Source: Bradyrhizobium sp. Ec3.3 (lineage in GTDB: Bacteria > Pseudomonadota > Alphaproteobacteria > Rhizobiales > Xanthobacteraceae). Taken from it: 64,000 nucleotides of DNA. Each line of letters begins with the position of its first letter. Within the stretch, counting starts at the first letter, position 1. Shown here piece after piece: positions 17,294-27,321 of this stretch. The notes beneath the pieces were generated by a model. That model was given only the letters and a program-made list of their open reading frames with translations. It was not told the origin of the DNA and ran no database searches. Where the stretch lies: positions 1 through 64,000 of the forward strand of contig NZ_AXAS01000013.1 of NCBI RefSeq assembly GCF_000472925.1, in the 5' to 3' direction. A program made the position numbers and the translations under genes.

Positions 17294-20200
17294 TCAAATG
17301 CCCACCCCCAACGCCTTCCACTCGCGCAGCGCCGTGGCATCGCGCGGGGTGACGTCGGGATACTCCGCATCCTCGCCGACAGTCGGCAGGATCTTCCAGG
17401 AGCGGGCGCATTTGGTGCCCTGCGCCTTCTCGACCACGACGGCAACGCCGGGAACGGCATCGAGACGGAACGCAGCCGCCGGCGCCTCTCCCTCGCGCAC
17501 CTCGTAATTCGAGGTGATGCAGACCTCGGCGAGATCGACGTCGAACAGCGTCATCATCGTGTTCCGGTCGGCGATATAGATCACCGGTGATGCCTCGAGC
17601 GACGAGCCGATGTTCTTGGCCGCGCGCTCGAGTTCGAGCGCACCGGTGACGACGCGGCGCACGTTGCGGATGATCTCCCATTTCGCGGCGAGCTTGTCGT
17701 CGCGCAAGTTTTCGAGACCTTCGGGGAACAGCGTCAGATGCACCGAGGGCTCGGCATCCGGCCGGTACATCCGCCACGCCTCCTCGGCGGTGAAGCTCAG
17801 CACCGGCGCCAGCCATTTCAGGATCGCGTTGCAGAGCATATCGATCGTGGTCAGCGCCGCCTTGCGCGTCAGCGAGGACGGCGGATCGCAATAGAGCGTA
17901 TCCTTGCGGATATCGAAATAGAACGCCGAGAGTTCGCTGTTCAGGAACGCGGACAGGATTGCGACCACGCTCTTGAAGTCGAACGTCTCATAGGCCCTGC
18001 GGATCAATTCGGCGCGGAGCGCGAGCTCGTGCAGCATCAGCCGCTCGAGCTCGGGCATCTCGGCGGGCGCGACCGCGTCGGCCGGCTTGTAGTGATGTAG
18101 CGTGCCGAGCATCCAGCGCACGGTGTTGCGCAGCTTGCGGTAGGTCTCGACCGTGTTCTTCAGGATCTCGGGCCCGATGCGCTGGTCGTCGGTGTAGTCG
18201 CAGGACGCGACCCAGAGCCGGAGGATGTCGGCGCCGGATTCCTTGATAACGGCCTGCGGCTCGATGGTGTTGCCGAGCGACTTCGACATCTTGCGGCCGT
18301 CCTCGGCTTGGGTGAAGCCGTGGGTCAGCACGATGTCATAGGGCGCGCGTCCGCGCGTGCCGCAACTTTCCAGCAGCGAGGAATGGAACCAGCCGCGATG
18401 CTGGTCCGAGCCCTCCAGATACATCACTGTGTCCGTGCCGCCGTCGACCTTGCGCTTGATGCCGGCGAGGCCGGGGAAATGCACGGGGTCTTCCAGCACG
18501 AAGGCGTGGGTCGAGCCTGAATCGAACCAGACGTCGAGGATGTCGTCGACCTTCTTCCAGTCCTCATTGGCGCGGCTTCCGAGGAAGCGCTCGCGGGCGC
18601 CGTCCATGTACCAGGCGTCGGCGCCTTCCTTCTCGAAGGCGTCGCCAATGCGCGTGTTGACCGCCTCGTCCTGAAGGATCTCGGCCGAGCCGTCCCCCTT
18701 CTCGCGTACGAACACGGCAATCGGCACGCCCCAGGCACGCTGGCGCGAGATCACCCAGTCGGGGCGCGCCTCGATCATGCCGTTGATGCGGTTCTGTCCG
18801 GAGGGCGGAACCCATTGCGTCACCGAGATTGCTTTGAGCGCCCTGTTTCGCAGCGTATCCGAGGAAGCAAACCCAGAGTCTGGCCACCATTTGATAGGCG
18901 TAGCGGTGATTGACTGGTCCATCGCAATGAACCACTGCGGCGTATTGCGGTAGATCACCGGCTTTTTTGAGCGCCAGGAATGCGGATACTGGTGCTTGAG
19001 TCGGCCGCGTGCCAACAACTTGCCTGCCTCGACCAGAGCCTTGATTACCGCCTCGTTGGCGTCACCTTTTTCGCCCTTGTCATTAATTACGCGCTTGCCG
19101 GTAAACCCGGGCGCGTGATCGGTAAACGCGCCGTTCTCGTCGACTGTGTAGGGAATTGTAGTATTGATCTTCCCTGCATCGAGCAGTGACTTGTTCTCCA
19201 TCCAGACGTCGAAGTCCTCACGGCCATGCCCTGGAGCAGTGTGCACGAAACCAGTGCCGGTATCGTCGGTGACATGATCGCCTTCGAGAAGCGGAACAAT
19301 GAAATCATATCCGCGCCCGCGCAGAGGATGCGCGCAGGTCATTTGACTCAGCATTGCGGCGGACACGTCCGAAACCCGTTCAAATGCCTCAACGCGGGCC
19401 TGTTTGAAAACGTCCGGGGCTAGCTTGTCAGAAAGGATGAGAAGATCATCAACTCGCGCCCAATTGTCTGCGGGAGCGTCCGTTACCCGATAAAGGCCGT
19501 AAGCGATCTTGTCGGAGTAGCTGATCGCGCGGTTGCCCGGCAGCGTCCATGGCGTGGTCGTCCAGATCACAACCGATGCGCCTTCTGGAAGCATCGGCCT
19601 CATCTCCGGGTATTCCTCGTTAGGTTCGAGCCGTTGGCCCTGGGGGCCATAGGGGACTTGCGAAACCGGGAATTTCACCCAGACCATGTCCGAGGTGTAG
19701 TCCTCATATTCGACCTCGGCTTCGGCAAGCGCGGTCTTCTCGACCACGCTCCACATCACCGGCTTGGAGCCGCGATAGAGCGTGCCGTTGGCGGCGAACT
19801 TCATCAGTTCACGCGCGATCTGGGCTTCCGCCGGATAGCTCATGGTGGCGTAGGGATGGGCCCAGTCGCCGATCACGCCGAGACGCTTGAACTCCTCGCG
19901 CTGCACGTTGAGCCAGTGCGTCGCATAGGCGCGGCACTCCCGGCGGAAGTCGACCATCGCCGCAGAGTCGCGGAAATCGGGCTTCTGCTTGCCCTTCTTG
20001 CGGTAGTGCTCCTCCTCGACCTTCCACTCGATCGGCAGGCCGTGGCAGTCCCAGCCGGGCACATAGTTTGAATCGAAGCCGAGCATCTGCTGGCTCTTGG
20101 TGACGAGATCCTTGAGGATCTTGTTCAGCGCCGTGCCGATGTGGATGTTGCCGTTGGCGTAGGGCGGGCCGTCATGCAGCACGAATTTGTCGCGGCCCTT

Positions 20201-20362
20201 GGCGCTCTCGCGCAGCTTCTCGTAGAGGCCGATCTCGTACCAGCGCTTGAGGATCTCCGGCTCGCGCTGCGGCAGGCCGGCGCGCATCGGGAATTCCGTC
20301 TGCGGCAGGAACAGGGTTTTGGAATAGTCTTTGGCTTCGGACTTTTGCGGCTTTTCGGACAT
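17294..20362 (-). CDS. ileS: Isoleucyl-tRNA synthetase
   Basis: A 1022-residue class I synthetase. The HIGH-like motif is [12 protein letters not shown] near residue 70, the CP1 editing insertion spans about 200-400, and KMSKS is in [11 protein letters not shown]. The C-terminal zinc-finger region is degenerate: KCARSW keeps one cysteine of the first CxxC, and the second CxxC is replaced (TPRD), so the E. coli-type zinc site is lost. Bases about 18820-19520 (residues about 281-514) are visibly poorer in GC and use more A/T-ending codons than the rest. It is in the ribF-ileS-lspA neighbourhood. Start ATG at 20362, giving [20 protein letters not shown]. Confidence 0.97.
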   Translation of the reverse strand: MSEKPQKSEAKDYSKTLFLPQTEFPMRAGLPQREPEILKRWYEIGLYEKLRESAKGRDKFVLHDGPPYANGNIHIGTALNKILKDLVTKSQQMLGFDSNYVPGWDCHGLPIEWKVEEEHYRKKGKQKPDFRDSAAMVDFRRECRAYATHWLNVQREEFKRLGVIGDWAHPYATMSYPAEAQIARELMKFAANGTLYRGSKPVMWSVVEKTALAEAEVEYEDYTSDMVWVKFPVSQVPYGPQGQRLEPNEEYPEMRPMLPEGASVVIWTTTPWTLPGNRAISYSDKIAYGLYRVTDAPADNWARVDDLLILSDKLAPDVFKQARVEAFERVSDVSAAMLSQMTCAHPLRGRGYDFIVPLLEGDHVTDDTGTGFVHTAPGHGREDFDVWMENKSLLDAGKINTTIPYTVDENGAFTDHAPGFTGKRVINDKGEKGDANEAVIKALVEAGKLLARGRLKHQYPHSWRSKKPVIYRNTPQWFIAMDQSITATPIKWWPDSGFASSDTLRNRALKAISVTQWVPPSGQNRINGMIEARPDWVISRQRAWGVPIAVFVREKGDGSAEILQDEAVNTRIGDAFEKEGADAWYMDGARERFLGSRANEDWKKVDDILDVWFDSGSTHAFVLEDPVHFPGLAGIKRKVDGGTDTVMYLEGSDQHRGWFHSSLLESCGTRGRAPYDIVLTHGFTQAEDGRKMSKSLGNTIEPQAVIKESGADILRLWVASCDYTDDQRIGPEILKNTVETYRKLRNTVRWMLGTLHHYKPADAVAPAEMPELERLMLHELALRAELIRRAYETFDFKSVVAILSAFLNSELSAFYFDIRKDTLYCDPPSSLTRKAALTTIDMLCNAILKWLAPVLSFTAEEAWRMYRPDAEPSVHLTLFPEGLENLRDDKLAAKWEIIRNVRRVVTGALELERAAKNIGSSLEASPVIYIADRNTMMTLFDVDLAEVCITSNYEVREGEAPAAAFRLDAVPGVAVVVEKAQGTKCARSWKILPTVGEDAEYPDVTPRDATALREWKALGVGI

Positions 20363-20561
20363 GAATGATCTGGCTCGGAAGGGCGCGGAAGGAATGCGAT
20401 CACGATCGCGGGGCGAAACGCGGAAATCCCGGTCTTGCGCCGAGCCAAAGCTCAGACGGAAGCCGGGCCGCTAATCCTTATGATGCGCCGCGCAAACATG
20501 GGCTCTCCTTAGCAGCCGGGCGGCCAAATCGCAAAGGGCCGGGGGGGGGCGTTTTGGGGCC

Positions 20562-21533
20562 TCAGTCGACGCTTCCCAGCTTCGGGAAGGCGTTAGGGGC
20601 GGCTGCCAGCAGGACCCTCGCGCGGGCGGAATCCTCGTCCATCTGGCGGATCAGCGGCTCGATGCCGTCGAACTTCAGTTCCTCGCGAATGAAGCCGATG
20701 AACGCGCAATCGAGTTCTTGCCCGTAGAGGTCGCCCTTGAAGTCGAACAGGAAGATTTCGAGCAGCGGCGCGCCATTATCGAATGTCGGGCGCCGGCCGA
20801 AGCTTGCAACCCCCTCCAGCCGCTCCGCCCCGCGGCCGACCCGGACCGCGTAGATGCCGTGCTTGAGGGCGCAATTGGCGTCGAGGCGGATATTGGCGGT
20901 GGGATAGCCGAGGTCGCGGCCGCGCTTCTCGCCGTGGATGACGTCGCCGGTCACGAACCAGGGCGCGCCCAGCATGGTCGTGGCCTCAATGAGCTGGCCT
21001 TCGGCGAGCGCGGTGCGGATCGCGCTGGAGGAGACCGGCCGCTCGTCGATATCGACATGCGGCTGGACGTCGACCTCGATACCCAGCCGGGGCGCCTCAT
21101 TGACGAGCAGGCTCGGCGAGCCGACCCGACCCTTGCCGAAATGAAAGTCGTAGCCGACCGCGATCCCGCTGACCCCGAGCCGGCCGATCAGGTCATGGTG
21201 AATGAAATCTTGTGCTGATGTCCCGGCGCGGGTCTTGTCGAAGGTCATGACCACGGCTCCGGCAAGCCCGGTGCCGGCCAGAAGCCGCAGCTTGGCCCGC
21301 TCATCCGTGAGGCGGAATTGCGGGGTATTGGGGCTGAAAAACCGCCGCGGATGCGGCTCGAAAGTGAGCGCAAAAGCAGGCCGGTTATGCGTCCGGCCCA
21401 TCTCCAGTGCAGCCGCAATCACCGCCCGATGGCCGAGATGAACACCGTCGAAATTGCCCATGGCGACCACGGCACCCCTCGGGATCGCGTGAGCCGGCGT
21501 GGAATCGCGGATAACGATAAAATGCGGAGCCAT
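20562..21533 (-). CDS. ribF: Bifunctional riboflavin kinase / FAD synthetase
   Basis: 323 residues. The N-terminal FAD synthetase (nucleotidyltransferase) has GNFDGVHLGHRAVI (about 27-40), and the C-terminal riboflavin kinase has HGEKRGRDLGYPTANI and FGRRPTFDN. It converts riboflavin to FMN and then FAD, and feeds flavoenzymes such as CoxM further along. It precedes ileS by 199 bp, a stretch holding a run of nine G (20541-20549). Start ATG at 21533. Confidence 0.96.
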   Translation of the reverse strand: MAPHFIVIRDSTPAHAIPRGAVVAMGNFDGVHLGHRAVIAAALEMGRTHNRPAFALTFEPHPRRFFSPNTPQFRLTDERAKLRLLAGTGLAGAVVMTFDKTRAGTSAQDFIHHDLIGRLGVSGIAVGYDFHFGKGRVGSPSLLVNEAPRLGIEVDVQPHVDIDERPVSSSAIRTALAEGQLIEATTMLGAPWFVTGDVIHGEKRGRDLGYPTANIRLDANCALKHGIYAVRVGRGAERLEGVASFGRRPTFDNGAPLLEIFLFDFKGDLYGQELDCAFIGFIREELKFDGIEPLIRQMDEDSARARVLLAAAPNAFPKLGSVD

Positions 21534-21760
21534 CAGGGGAATTCTCTGGGGGGCGGGTCGGCCCGAAACCGTGACGTGACGCGCCAGGCGAAGTCAAGCG
21601 GGGGATGTGGCCGCATTGTCCGGCATTTCCGGGCTTTCCGGCCAGAGCCAATTAACGCGCTGTTTAACGCCTTGGTGCTAGTCCTTTGACATGGAACTGC
21701 GGGGCGTCGGGCCCGGCAGTTCGATCGTTAATATTTCCTGTTGCGTTTGGGGGAGTCGAG

Positions 21761-22156
21761 ATGGCGGTTGATTTGTCGATGTCGGTTCTGGTGGTTGATG
21801 ACTACAGCACCATGATCCGTATCATTCGGAATCTGCTGAAGCAGCTTGGCTTCGATAATATCGACGACGCCAGCGACGGCTCGGCGGCGCTGAACAAGAT
21901 GCGCGGCAAGAAGTACGGGCTCGTGATTTCCGACTGGAACATGGAGCCGATGACGGGCTACGACCTCCTGCGCGAAGTGCGGGCCGATCCCAACCTCGCG
22001 ACCACGCCCTTCATCATGATCACGGCGGAATCCAAGACCGAGAACGTGATCGCGGCCAAGAAGGCCGGCGTGAACAACTATATCGTCAAGCCGTTCAACG
22101 CGGCGACGCTGAAGACCAAGATCGAGGCGGTCTTCCCGGACATGGCGAGCGCGTAA
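21761..22156 (+). CDS. cheY: CheY-like single-domain response regulator
   Basis: 131 residues, one receiver domain. Acidic pocket Asp13/Asp14 (VVDDYSTM), phosphoacceptor Asp58 (ISDWNMEPMTG), Thr88 (MITAES) and Lys110 (IVKPFN) are all present. The sequence is close to chemotaxis CheY proteins, which bind the flagellar switch when phosphorylated. No chemotaxis operon is adjacent, so it is an orphan and the partner kinase is unknown. GGGGGAG lies 4-10 nt before the ATG. It ends in a strong intrinsic terminator. Confidence 0.92.
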   Translation: MAVDLSMSVLVVDDYSTMIRIIRNLLKQLGFDNIDDASDGSAALNKMRGKKYGLVISDWNMEPMTGYDLLREVRADPNLATTPFIMITAESKTENVIAAKKAGVNNYIVKPFNAATLKTKIEAVFPDMASA

Positions 22157-22187
22157 GCGCTCCATCTCCCATCACGGAGAGATTTGG

Positions 22188-22220
22188 ATGCCCGGGCTCG
22201 TCCCGGGCATTTATTTTTTG
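22188..22220 (+). terminator. Intrinsic terminator of cheY
   Basis: ATGCCCGGG (22188-22196), a 5-nt loop, CCCGGGCAT (22202-22210), then TTATTTTTTG. A textbook rho-independent terminator. Confidence 0.9.
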
Positions 22221-22222
22221 TC

Positions 22223-22300
22223 GTCATTCCGGGGGCCCGAAGGGCGAACCCGGAATCTCGAGATTCCGGGTTCGGTGCTGGCGCACTGCCCCGGAATGAC
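22223..22300. repeat. Dispersed inverted repeat, family B copy 2
   Basis: Outer arms GTCATTCCGGG and CCCCGGAATGAC enclose an inner palindrome CCCGGAATCTCGAGATTCCGGG (about 22250-22271). It lies between cheY and the convergent HAD gene. Confidence 0.85.
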
Positions 22301-22310
22301 GGTCATGCAT

Positions 22311-23165
22311 TTACCACTTCAATTCGCGCATCAGCGCCTTCGGCGGGTGGCCGAACAGCTCCAGCACCGAGGCCGGATCGAGTTGGTCGAGGCCCTCGAA
22401 CTCCTCGGAATGGATACCGCGGGTGACGAACAGGCAGTCGATGCCGAACTCGCGCGCGCCGGTTAAGTCGGTGCGCACGGAATCGCCGATCGCCAGCACC
22501 TTCCTGCGATCGATCTGGTGGCCCTGACGCTCGCCGGCGAGGGCCATCGCGCGCTCGTAGATCGGCCGGTGCGGCTTGCCGTAGAAGATCACCTCGCCGC
22601 CGAGCTCGCGGTAGAGCTCGGCGATGGCGCCGGCGCAATAGATCAGCCGGTCGCCGCGCTCGACCACGATATCGGGGTTGGCGCAGACCAGCGTGAGCTT
22701 GCGCTCGCGCGCCTTTAGCATCATGCCGCGATAATCTTCCGCCGACTCGGTCTCGTCGTCATAGAGGCCGGTGCAGACGATGTAGTCGGCCTCCTCCAGC
22801 GGCGCGAGCACCGCGTCGAGCCCGCGATGGATCGAGCCGTCGCGCTCGGGGCCGAGCCAGAACATCTTGCGGCCGGGATGATCGGCGACATAGAGCCGCG
22901 TCAGATCGCCCGAGGAGACGATGGCGTCATAGGTCTCGTCGGCAACGCCAAGCTTGCGCAATTGCCGCTGGACCGAATCCGCCGGTCGCGGCGCGTTGGT
23001 GATCAGGACGACCGTACCGCCCTGCTGCCGGAAATTGTGCAGCGCCTCGCAGGCTTCGGGGAAGGACTCGAGGCCGTTATGGACCACGCCCCAGATGTCG
23101 CTGAGCACGACGTCCACGCCCGCGACCAGCTCACGCAGGCTCTCGACGAAATGCAGCGTGGTCAT
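22311..23165 (-). CDS. HAD-superfamily subfamily IIA phosphatase (TIGR01459-like)
   Basis: 284 residues with HAD motif I changed to LSDIWGVVHNG (DxW rather than DxDxT), motif II VLITNAPRP, the lysine in YGKPHRPIYERA, and motif IV AIGDSVRTDLTGA. The layout with an IIA cap between motifs II and III matches the TIGR01459 family, whose substrates are not well defined (sugar or nucleotide phosphates). It is 15 bp downstream of the EAL gene in the same direction and probably cotranscribed. Confidence 0.88.
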   Translation of the reverse strand: MTTLHFVESLRELVAGVDVVLSDIWGVVHNGLESFPEACEALHNFRQQGGTVVLITNAPRPADSVQRQLRKLGVADETYDAIVSSGDLTRLYVADHPGRKMFWLGPERDGSIHRGLDAVLAPLEEADYIVCTGLYDDETESAEDYRGMMLKARERKLTLVCANPDIVVERGDRLIYCAGAIAELYRELGGEVIFYGKPHRPIYERAMALAGERQGHQIDRRKVLAIGDSVRTDLTGAREFGIDCLFVTRGIHSEEFEGLDQLDPASVLELFGHPPKALMRELKW

Positions 23166-23180
23166 GGCACGGACGGCCGG

Positions 23181-24611
23181 TCAGATGCGGCGCGCGAGCG
23201 CTGCATTGCCGGTGATGCGCTGTGGCGGCGGCGCGGAAGCCGTTTCGCCTGAGCTGGACGGGACGGAGCCATTGGATACCTGTTGCTGCGCCTGGTCCGG
23301 CGCGGCTCCGGCGGTAGCAGATGCACCTTCCGGCCGCAATGGCCGGGGTGGGGCGAACAGGAACCCCTGGCCGAACCGCACATCGTAGTCGAGCAAGTCG
23401 ACCACCGCGCGCTCGCCCTCGATCCGCTCGGCGATGAGGTCGATGCCGAAGCGGCCGAGCAGGTCGGACAGGTCGGACGGATGGATGTCAGAGGTCGAGG
23501 CCTGTTTGGGATCGAGCAGCAGCGCAGCCGGCACCTTGATGAAGCGCACGCCGCGGTCGGCGAGCTCGCGCGGTTCGATGCGCAGGTCCGTGACGTGGTC
23601 GATCGAGAAGCGGAAGCCGCGCTGGGCGAGCGCCGCCAGATTCTCGGTCTCGGCGGGGCCGAGATTGCGGAACGTCGACTGCTTGAATTCGAGCACCAGC
23701 GAGGGCGCGAGCGCCCGGTTGGCCTCGAGGAAGTCGAGGCATTGCGCAAAGGTGGTGGAATTGCCGAGCGTGGAGGCCGCAACGTTGCAGAACACGCCGA
23801 CGTCCTTGTTGCGCACCATCAACCGGCGCAGCACTTGCACACAACGCAGCATCACAATGTTGTCGATGCGCCCGATGAGCCCCGAGGCCTCTGCGATGCT
23901 GATGAACTCCTCGGCGGCGATGAGCTGGTCGCGCCCGTCGCGCACCCGGGTCACCGCCTCGTAGAAGCGGACCTTGCGCTGCGGCAGCGTCACCATCGGC
24001 TGGAGAAAGATGTCGATGCGGTTCTCGTCGATCGCGCTGCGCAGCGTCGCGAGCAGTTGCGCCTGGTTGCGGGCACCGGCGGTGGCGACGGGAGCGCTCG
24101 GGGGTGCCGGCGGAACCGGCGGCGGCGCGGCCGGCCGGGGCTCCGGTGCTGCCAAAAGTTCATGCGCCGTCTCGGCTTCCGGCTGCGCAGCGGGCGCTGG
24201 CGCGTCCGTCGCCAGCAGGTCCTCATGCGTCGCCAGGGTGGCGGCGAGCTCCTTGACCAGGCCGCCGAGCTCGTTGATCTCGCCGACCACCGACTGGATG
24301 CGGTCCGCGTTGGTGGAATTGGCCGACGCGACGCGTCCCTCGACCGCTGCGAGCCGGCGGCCGAATTCGGCGACCTGGCGGGCGAGATCGGCGGTGCCGC
24401 GCGACAGATCGGCGATCTGGTTGCCGACGTCGCTGCGGTCGCGCAGGCGCATCGAGACCGCGTTGTACAGGATCAGGAAGGTCAGCGCCGTCAATGCCAC
24501 GATCGCGGATTCGGTTCCGCTGATGCCGGCCACCGAATGAAGGACGAGGCCGAGCGAGGCTGCGACCAGCACCATGCAGATGGCGATGAAGATCGTCGAG
24601 ATGCGAATCAT
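23181..24611 (-). CDS. Membrane protein with degenerate EAL domain
   Basis: 476 residues. Two N-terminal membrane helices (about 1-25 and 34-52) are followed by a coiled coil (about 60-125), an Ala/Pro-rich linker and an EAL-type domain (about 190-440). The domain keeps YEAVTRVRD for EALxR, CNVAAS, LVLEFKQS, IKVP and AERIE, but the DDFGTG loop that supplies metal-binding aspartates reads IDHVTDL. It therefore probably does not hydrolyse cyclic-di-GMP efficiently and may act as a sensor or scaffold. The ATG at 24611 begins the first membrane helix; a longer start at 24665 is possible. Confidence 0.85.
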   Translation of the reverse strand: MIRISTIFIAICMVLVAASLGLVLHSVAGISGTESAIVALTALTFLILYNAVSMRLRDRSDVGNQIADLSRGTADLARQVAEFGRRLAAVEGRVASANSTNADRIQSVVGEINELGGLVKELAATLATHEDLLATDAPAPAAQPEAETAHELLAAPEPRPAAPPPVPPAPPSAPVATAGARNQAQLLATLRSAIDENRIDIFLQPMVTLPQRKVRFYEAVTRVRDGRDQLIAAEEFISIAEASGLIGRIDNIVMLRCVQVLRRLMVRNKDVGVFCNVAASTLGNSTTFAQCLDFLEANRALAPSLVLEFKQSTFRNLGPAETENLAALAQRGFRFSIDHVTDLRIEPRELADRGVRFIKVPAALLLDPKQASTSDIHPSDLSDLLGRFGIDLIAERIEGERAVVDLLDYDVRFGQGFLFAPPRPLRPEGASATAGAAPDQAQQQVSNGSVPSSSGETASAPPPQRITGNAALARRI

Positions 24612-24752
24612 GCCGCGCGCTACGCCCTCTAGTGCTGACTGCCCCACCCGGGAAAACACGGGCACGTCTCTGGCACGCTCTTGTTAAACGCCCCCGAGCG
24701 AGGGTGACCTTAACATCATTGTTGATTCGCGGGGATAGGGCGTCGTCGCGCG

Positions 24753-26309
24753 CTAGGTGAGACCGGCGCGGCGAAAGCCTTCCAGGTAGCGGTCGCGGTC
24801 GGTCGCGAGCTTGATCGGCATGAACTCGGCGATCCAGGCGAGCGAGACGTTCGGCTGGGCCCGGCGCAGCTCCTGCAAAGCGGAGCGGGCAAGGTCCGCA
24901 CGGCCGGCCATGCCGGCCGCCGAGGTCAGCACCCTGTGCGCGCCGACGAAATCGCTGCGCTGTCGCAAGGCCTCGTGCGCGAGCCGGATCGCCTCCTCAT
25001 AATCGCCGCCGAGGAAGCGGGCATAGGCCTTGATGCCGAAATAGACCGGCGCATAGGGGTCGCGCGGGCTGAGACGGATGGCACGGCGCGCCGCCTCGTC
25101 AGCATCCTGCCAGCGGCCGCAATAGCTGAGCGCCAGCCCATAATAGCCCTGCGCCAGCGCGTAGCTCGGATTGAGCCGCAGCGCAGTCTCGAATTCGGCG
25201 AGCGAATCCTCGAAATGGCGCGCGAACAGATGGACGTGGCCGAGCGCATTATGGGCCCAGGGATCCTCGTCGTCGGCCCGGATCGCGGCGAGCGCGGCGC
25301 GCTCGGCGATCGGCATTGCGGCGGCCATGTCCATCCAGCCCATATGAGCGGTGAACATGTAGCTGGTTCCAAGCAGGCCCAGCGCCTTGCCGTAATTCGG
25401 GTCGAGCGCGATGGCCTTCTCCAGCAAGGCCTGCGCGACCACATGGTCCTGTCGCGTCACGCGCCAGTAATGGGCGAGCGCCCGCATCACCAGGTCCCAC
25501 GCATCCATGCTGTCGGGCGGCTTGCGCTGGGCGCGAAAATTTTCTGCCGCATAGAGCTGCGGCTCGATCGCGGCGACGATGGCTTCGGTGATCTCGTCCT
25601 GTACCGCGAACACGTCGGCGAGCTCGCGATCGTAACGTTCCGCCCAGAGATGGCTGCCGGTCGCGACGTCGTTGAGCTGCGCGGTGATGCGTACGCGGTC
25701 GCCGCCCTTGCGCACGCTTCCTTCGACGACGTAGCGGACGCCGAGTTCGTCTGCGACCTCCCGCAGATGAACCGTCCGCCCCTTGTAGATGAATGAGGAG
25801 TTGCGCGCGATCACGAAGAACCAACGCAGCTTCGACAGCGCCGTGATGATGTCTTCGCTGATGCCGTCGGAAAAATACTCCTGCTCCGCATCGCCGCTCA
25901 TGTTGGTGAAGGGCAGCACGGCGATTGCCGGCCGGTCGGGCAGCGGCTGGGCGGACGGTTGCTTCCGCGCGTCCGGCGTTGCCGACGGGTCAGCTTTGCT
26001 CGTTTCGACGACGTCGCCGACGAAGCGCACGCCCTTGCGCGCCACGGTGCGGATCAGCCGTTGTTCCTCGCCGGTGTCGTTGATCGCGCGCCGTGCTGCG
26101 TTGATGCGGCTTGCGAGCGTGGAGTCCGAGACGACGCGCCCGTTCCACACCGCATCGAGCAGATTGTCGCGCGTCACCACGCGGTCGCGGTTGCGGATCA
26201 AATGGATCAACAGATCGAATACCTGCGGCTCGAGCGCGACGAGGTGATCTGCGCGCCGCAATTCGCGGCGCTCGGGATCCAGCGAAAAATCCTCGAACTG
26301 GAACGCCAC
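24753..26309 (-). CDS. OmpR/CadC-type winged-helix regulator with TPR sensor region
   Basis: About 518 residues. The N-terminal trans_reg_C winged helix (FEDFSLDPERRELRR, LEPQVFDLLIHLIRNRDRVV, TLASRINAARRAIND) fills residues 3-100. A FlgO-like/adenylate-cyclase-associated domain follows (AIAVLPFTNMSGDAEQEYFSDGI split, GVRYVVEGSVRK, LWAERYDRELADVFAVQDEI), then several TPR units. No nucleotide-cyclase catalytic domain is present. Such proteins are common in bradyrhizobia and their signals are unknown. The GTG at 26309 with GGGAGCCGGGC before it was chosen; a TTG further upstream is possible. Divergent from the methyltransferase at 26424. Confidence 0.85.
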   Translation of the reverse strand: MAFQFEDFSLDPERRELRRADHLVALEPQVFDLLIHLIRNRDRVVTRDNLLDAVWNGRVVSDSTLASRINAARRAINDTGEEQRLIRTVARKGVRFVGDVVETSKADPSATPDARKQPSAQPLPDRPAIAVLPFTNMSGDAEQEYFSDGISEDIITALSKLRWFFVIARNSSFIYKGRTVHLREVADELGVRYVVEGSVRKGGDRVRITAQLNDVATGSHLWAERYDRELADVFAVQDEITEAIVAAIEPQLYAAENFRAQRKPPDSMDAWDLVMRALAHYWRVTRQDHVVAQALLEKAIALDPNYGKALGLLGTSYMFTAHMGWMDMAAAMPIAERAALAAIRADDEDPWAHNALGHVHLFARHFEDSLAEFETALRLNPSYALAQGYYGLALSYCGRWQDADEAARRAIRLSPRDPYAPVYFGIKAYARFLGGDYEEAIRLAHEALRQRSDFVGAHRVLTSAAGMAGRADLARSALQELRRAQPNVSLAWIAEFMPIKLATDRDRYLEGFRRAGLT

Positions 26310-26423
26310 GCCCGGCTCCCGCTCAGAAATCAAGGCGCTCTCAACGTAAAATAACGGCGCTCTCAAAGCCAGTCACGGGCCTGCGCTCTATCGTCCCGGC
26401 ATCTTCAACCGGAGGAAATTTTC

Positions 26424-27266
26424 ATGTCGACTTCCGCAGCACTCAGCAAGCCCGCCGACGCCCAGCCGGACCTCGCCGCGCTCAAGCAGCGCCAGCACGG
26501 CGCCTGGTCGTCCGGCGACTATGCCGTGGTCGGCACGACCTTGCAGATCGTCGGCGAGCAGATTTGCGAGGCGCTCGACCTGCGTGCCGGCAGCAAGGTG
26601 CTCGACGTCGCCGCCGGCAACGGCAATGCCACGCTCGCTGCGGCGCGGCGCTGGTGCGATGTGACCTCGACCGACTACGTGCCGGCGTTGCTCGAACGCG
26701 GCCGCGAGCGCGCAGCGGCCGAGCACCTCACCATCTCGTTCCGTGAGGCGGACGCCGAGGCGCTGCCGTTCCCGGACGCCTCCTTCGACGTGGTGATTTC
26801 GACCTTTGGCGTGATGTTCACGCCCAATCAGGACAAGGCGGCCTCCGAGCTTGCGCGAGTGTGCAGGGCCGGCGGCAAGGTCGGGCTCGCCAACTGGACG
26901 CCGCAGGGCTTTATCGGGCAGCTCTTCAAGACACTCGGCAAGCACCTGCCGCCGCCGGCCGGGGTGAAATCGCCGGCTCTGTGGGGCACAAAGGCCCGGC
27001 TCGAGGAGATGTTCGGCGGCCAGGCATCGGAGATTGTCGCCGAGCCCCGAATGTTCGTGTTCCGTTACCGCTCGCCCGAGCACTGGCTCGACGTTTTCAA
27101 GTCGTTCTACGGTCCGATGCTGAAAGCCTTTGCCGCCCTCGACGATAATGGCCAAGCGGAACTGCGCCGCGATCTCTTGAGCCTCGTCGGCGAGTTCAAC
27201 CATGCCGATGACGGCACGGTGGTCGTGCACAGCGAGTATCTGGAGGCGGTGATCACGAAGCGCTAA
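26424..27266 (+). CDS. Class I SAM-dependent methyltransferase (UbiE-like)
   Basis: 280 residues. Motif I is VLDVAAGNGNATLAAARR (about 60-77), then TDYVPALLERGRERA, the motif II/III region EADAEALPFPDASFDVVIST, and GGKVGLANWTPQGF. This is the Methyltransf_11 pattern. The small-molecule substrate cannot be assigned. CGGAGG lies 8 nt before the ATG. The divergent winged-helix regulator at 26309 might control it, which is inference from position only. Confidence 0.88.
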   Translation: MSTSAALSKPADAQPDLAALKQRQHGAWSSGDYAVVGTTLQIVGEQICEALDLRAGSKVLDVAAGNGNATLAAARRWCDVTSTDYVPALLERGRERAAAEHLTISFREADAEALPFPDASFDVVISTFGVMFTPNQDKAASELARVCRAGGKVGLANWTPQGFIGQLFKTLGKHLPPPAGVKSPALWGTKARLEEMFGGQASEIVAEPRMFVFRYRSPEHWLDVFKSFYGPMLKAFAALDDNGQAELRRDLLSLVGEFNHADDGTVVVHSEYLEAVITKR

Positions 27267-27321
27267 GCGCGGAAAAGATTGGATCAGGCCGGAGCATATC
27301 CGGCCTGATCACGCGATCGGA

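Noticed and set aside
21650..21667. CtrA-like TTAA...TTAAC upstream of cheY
   Set aside because: The spacer is 8 bp instead of the required 7.
24753..26309. Adenylate cyclase annotation for the winged-helix/TPR protein
   Set aside because: The cyclase catalytic domain is absent; only the domain region often attached to cyclases is present.
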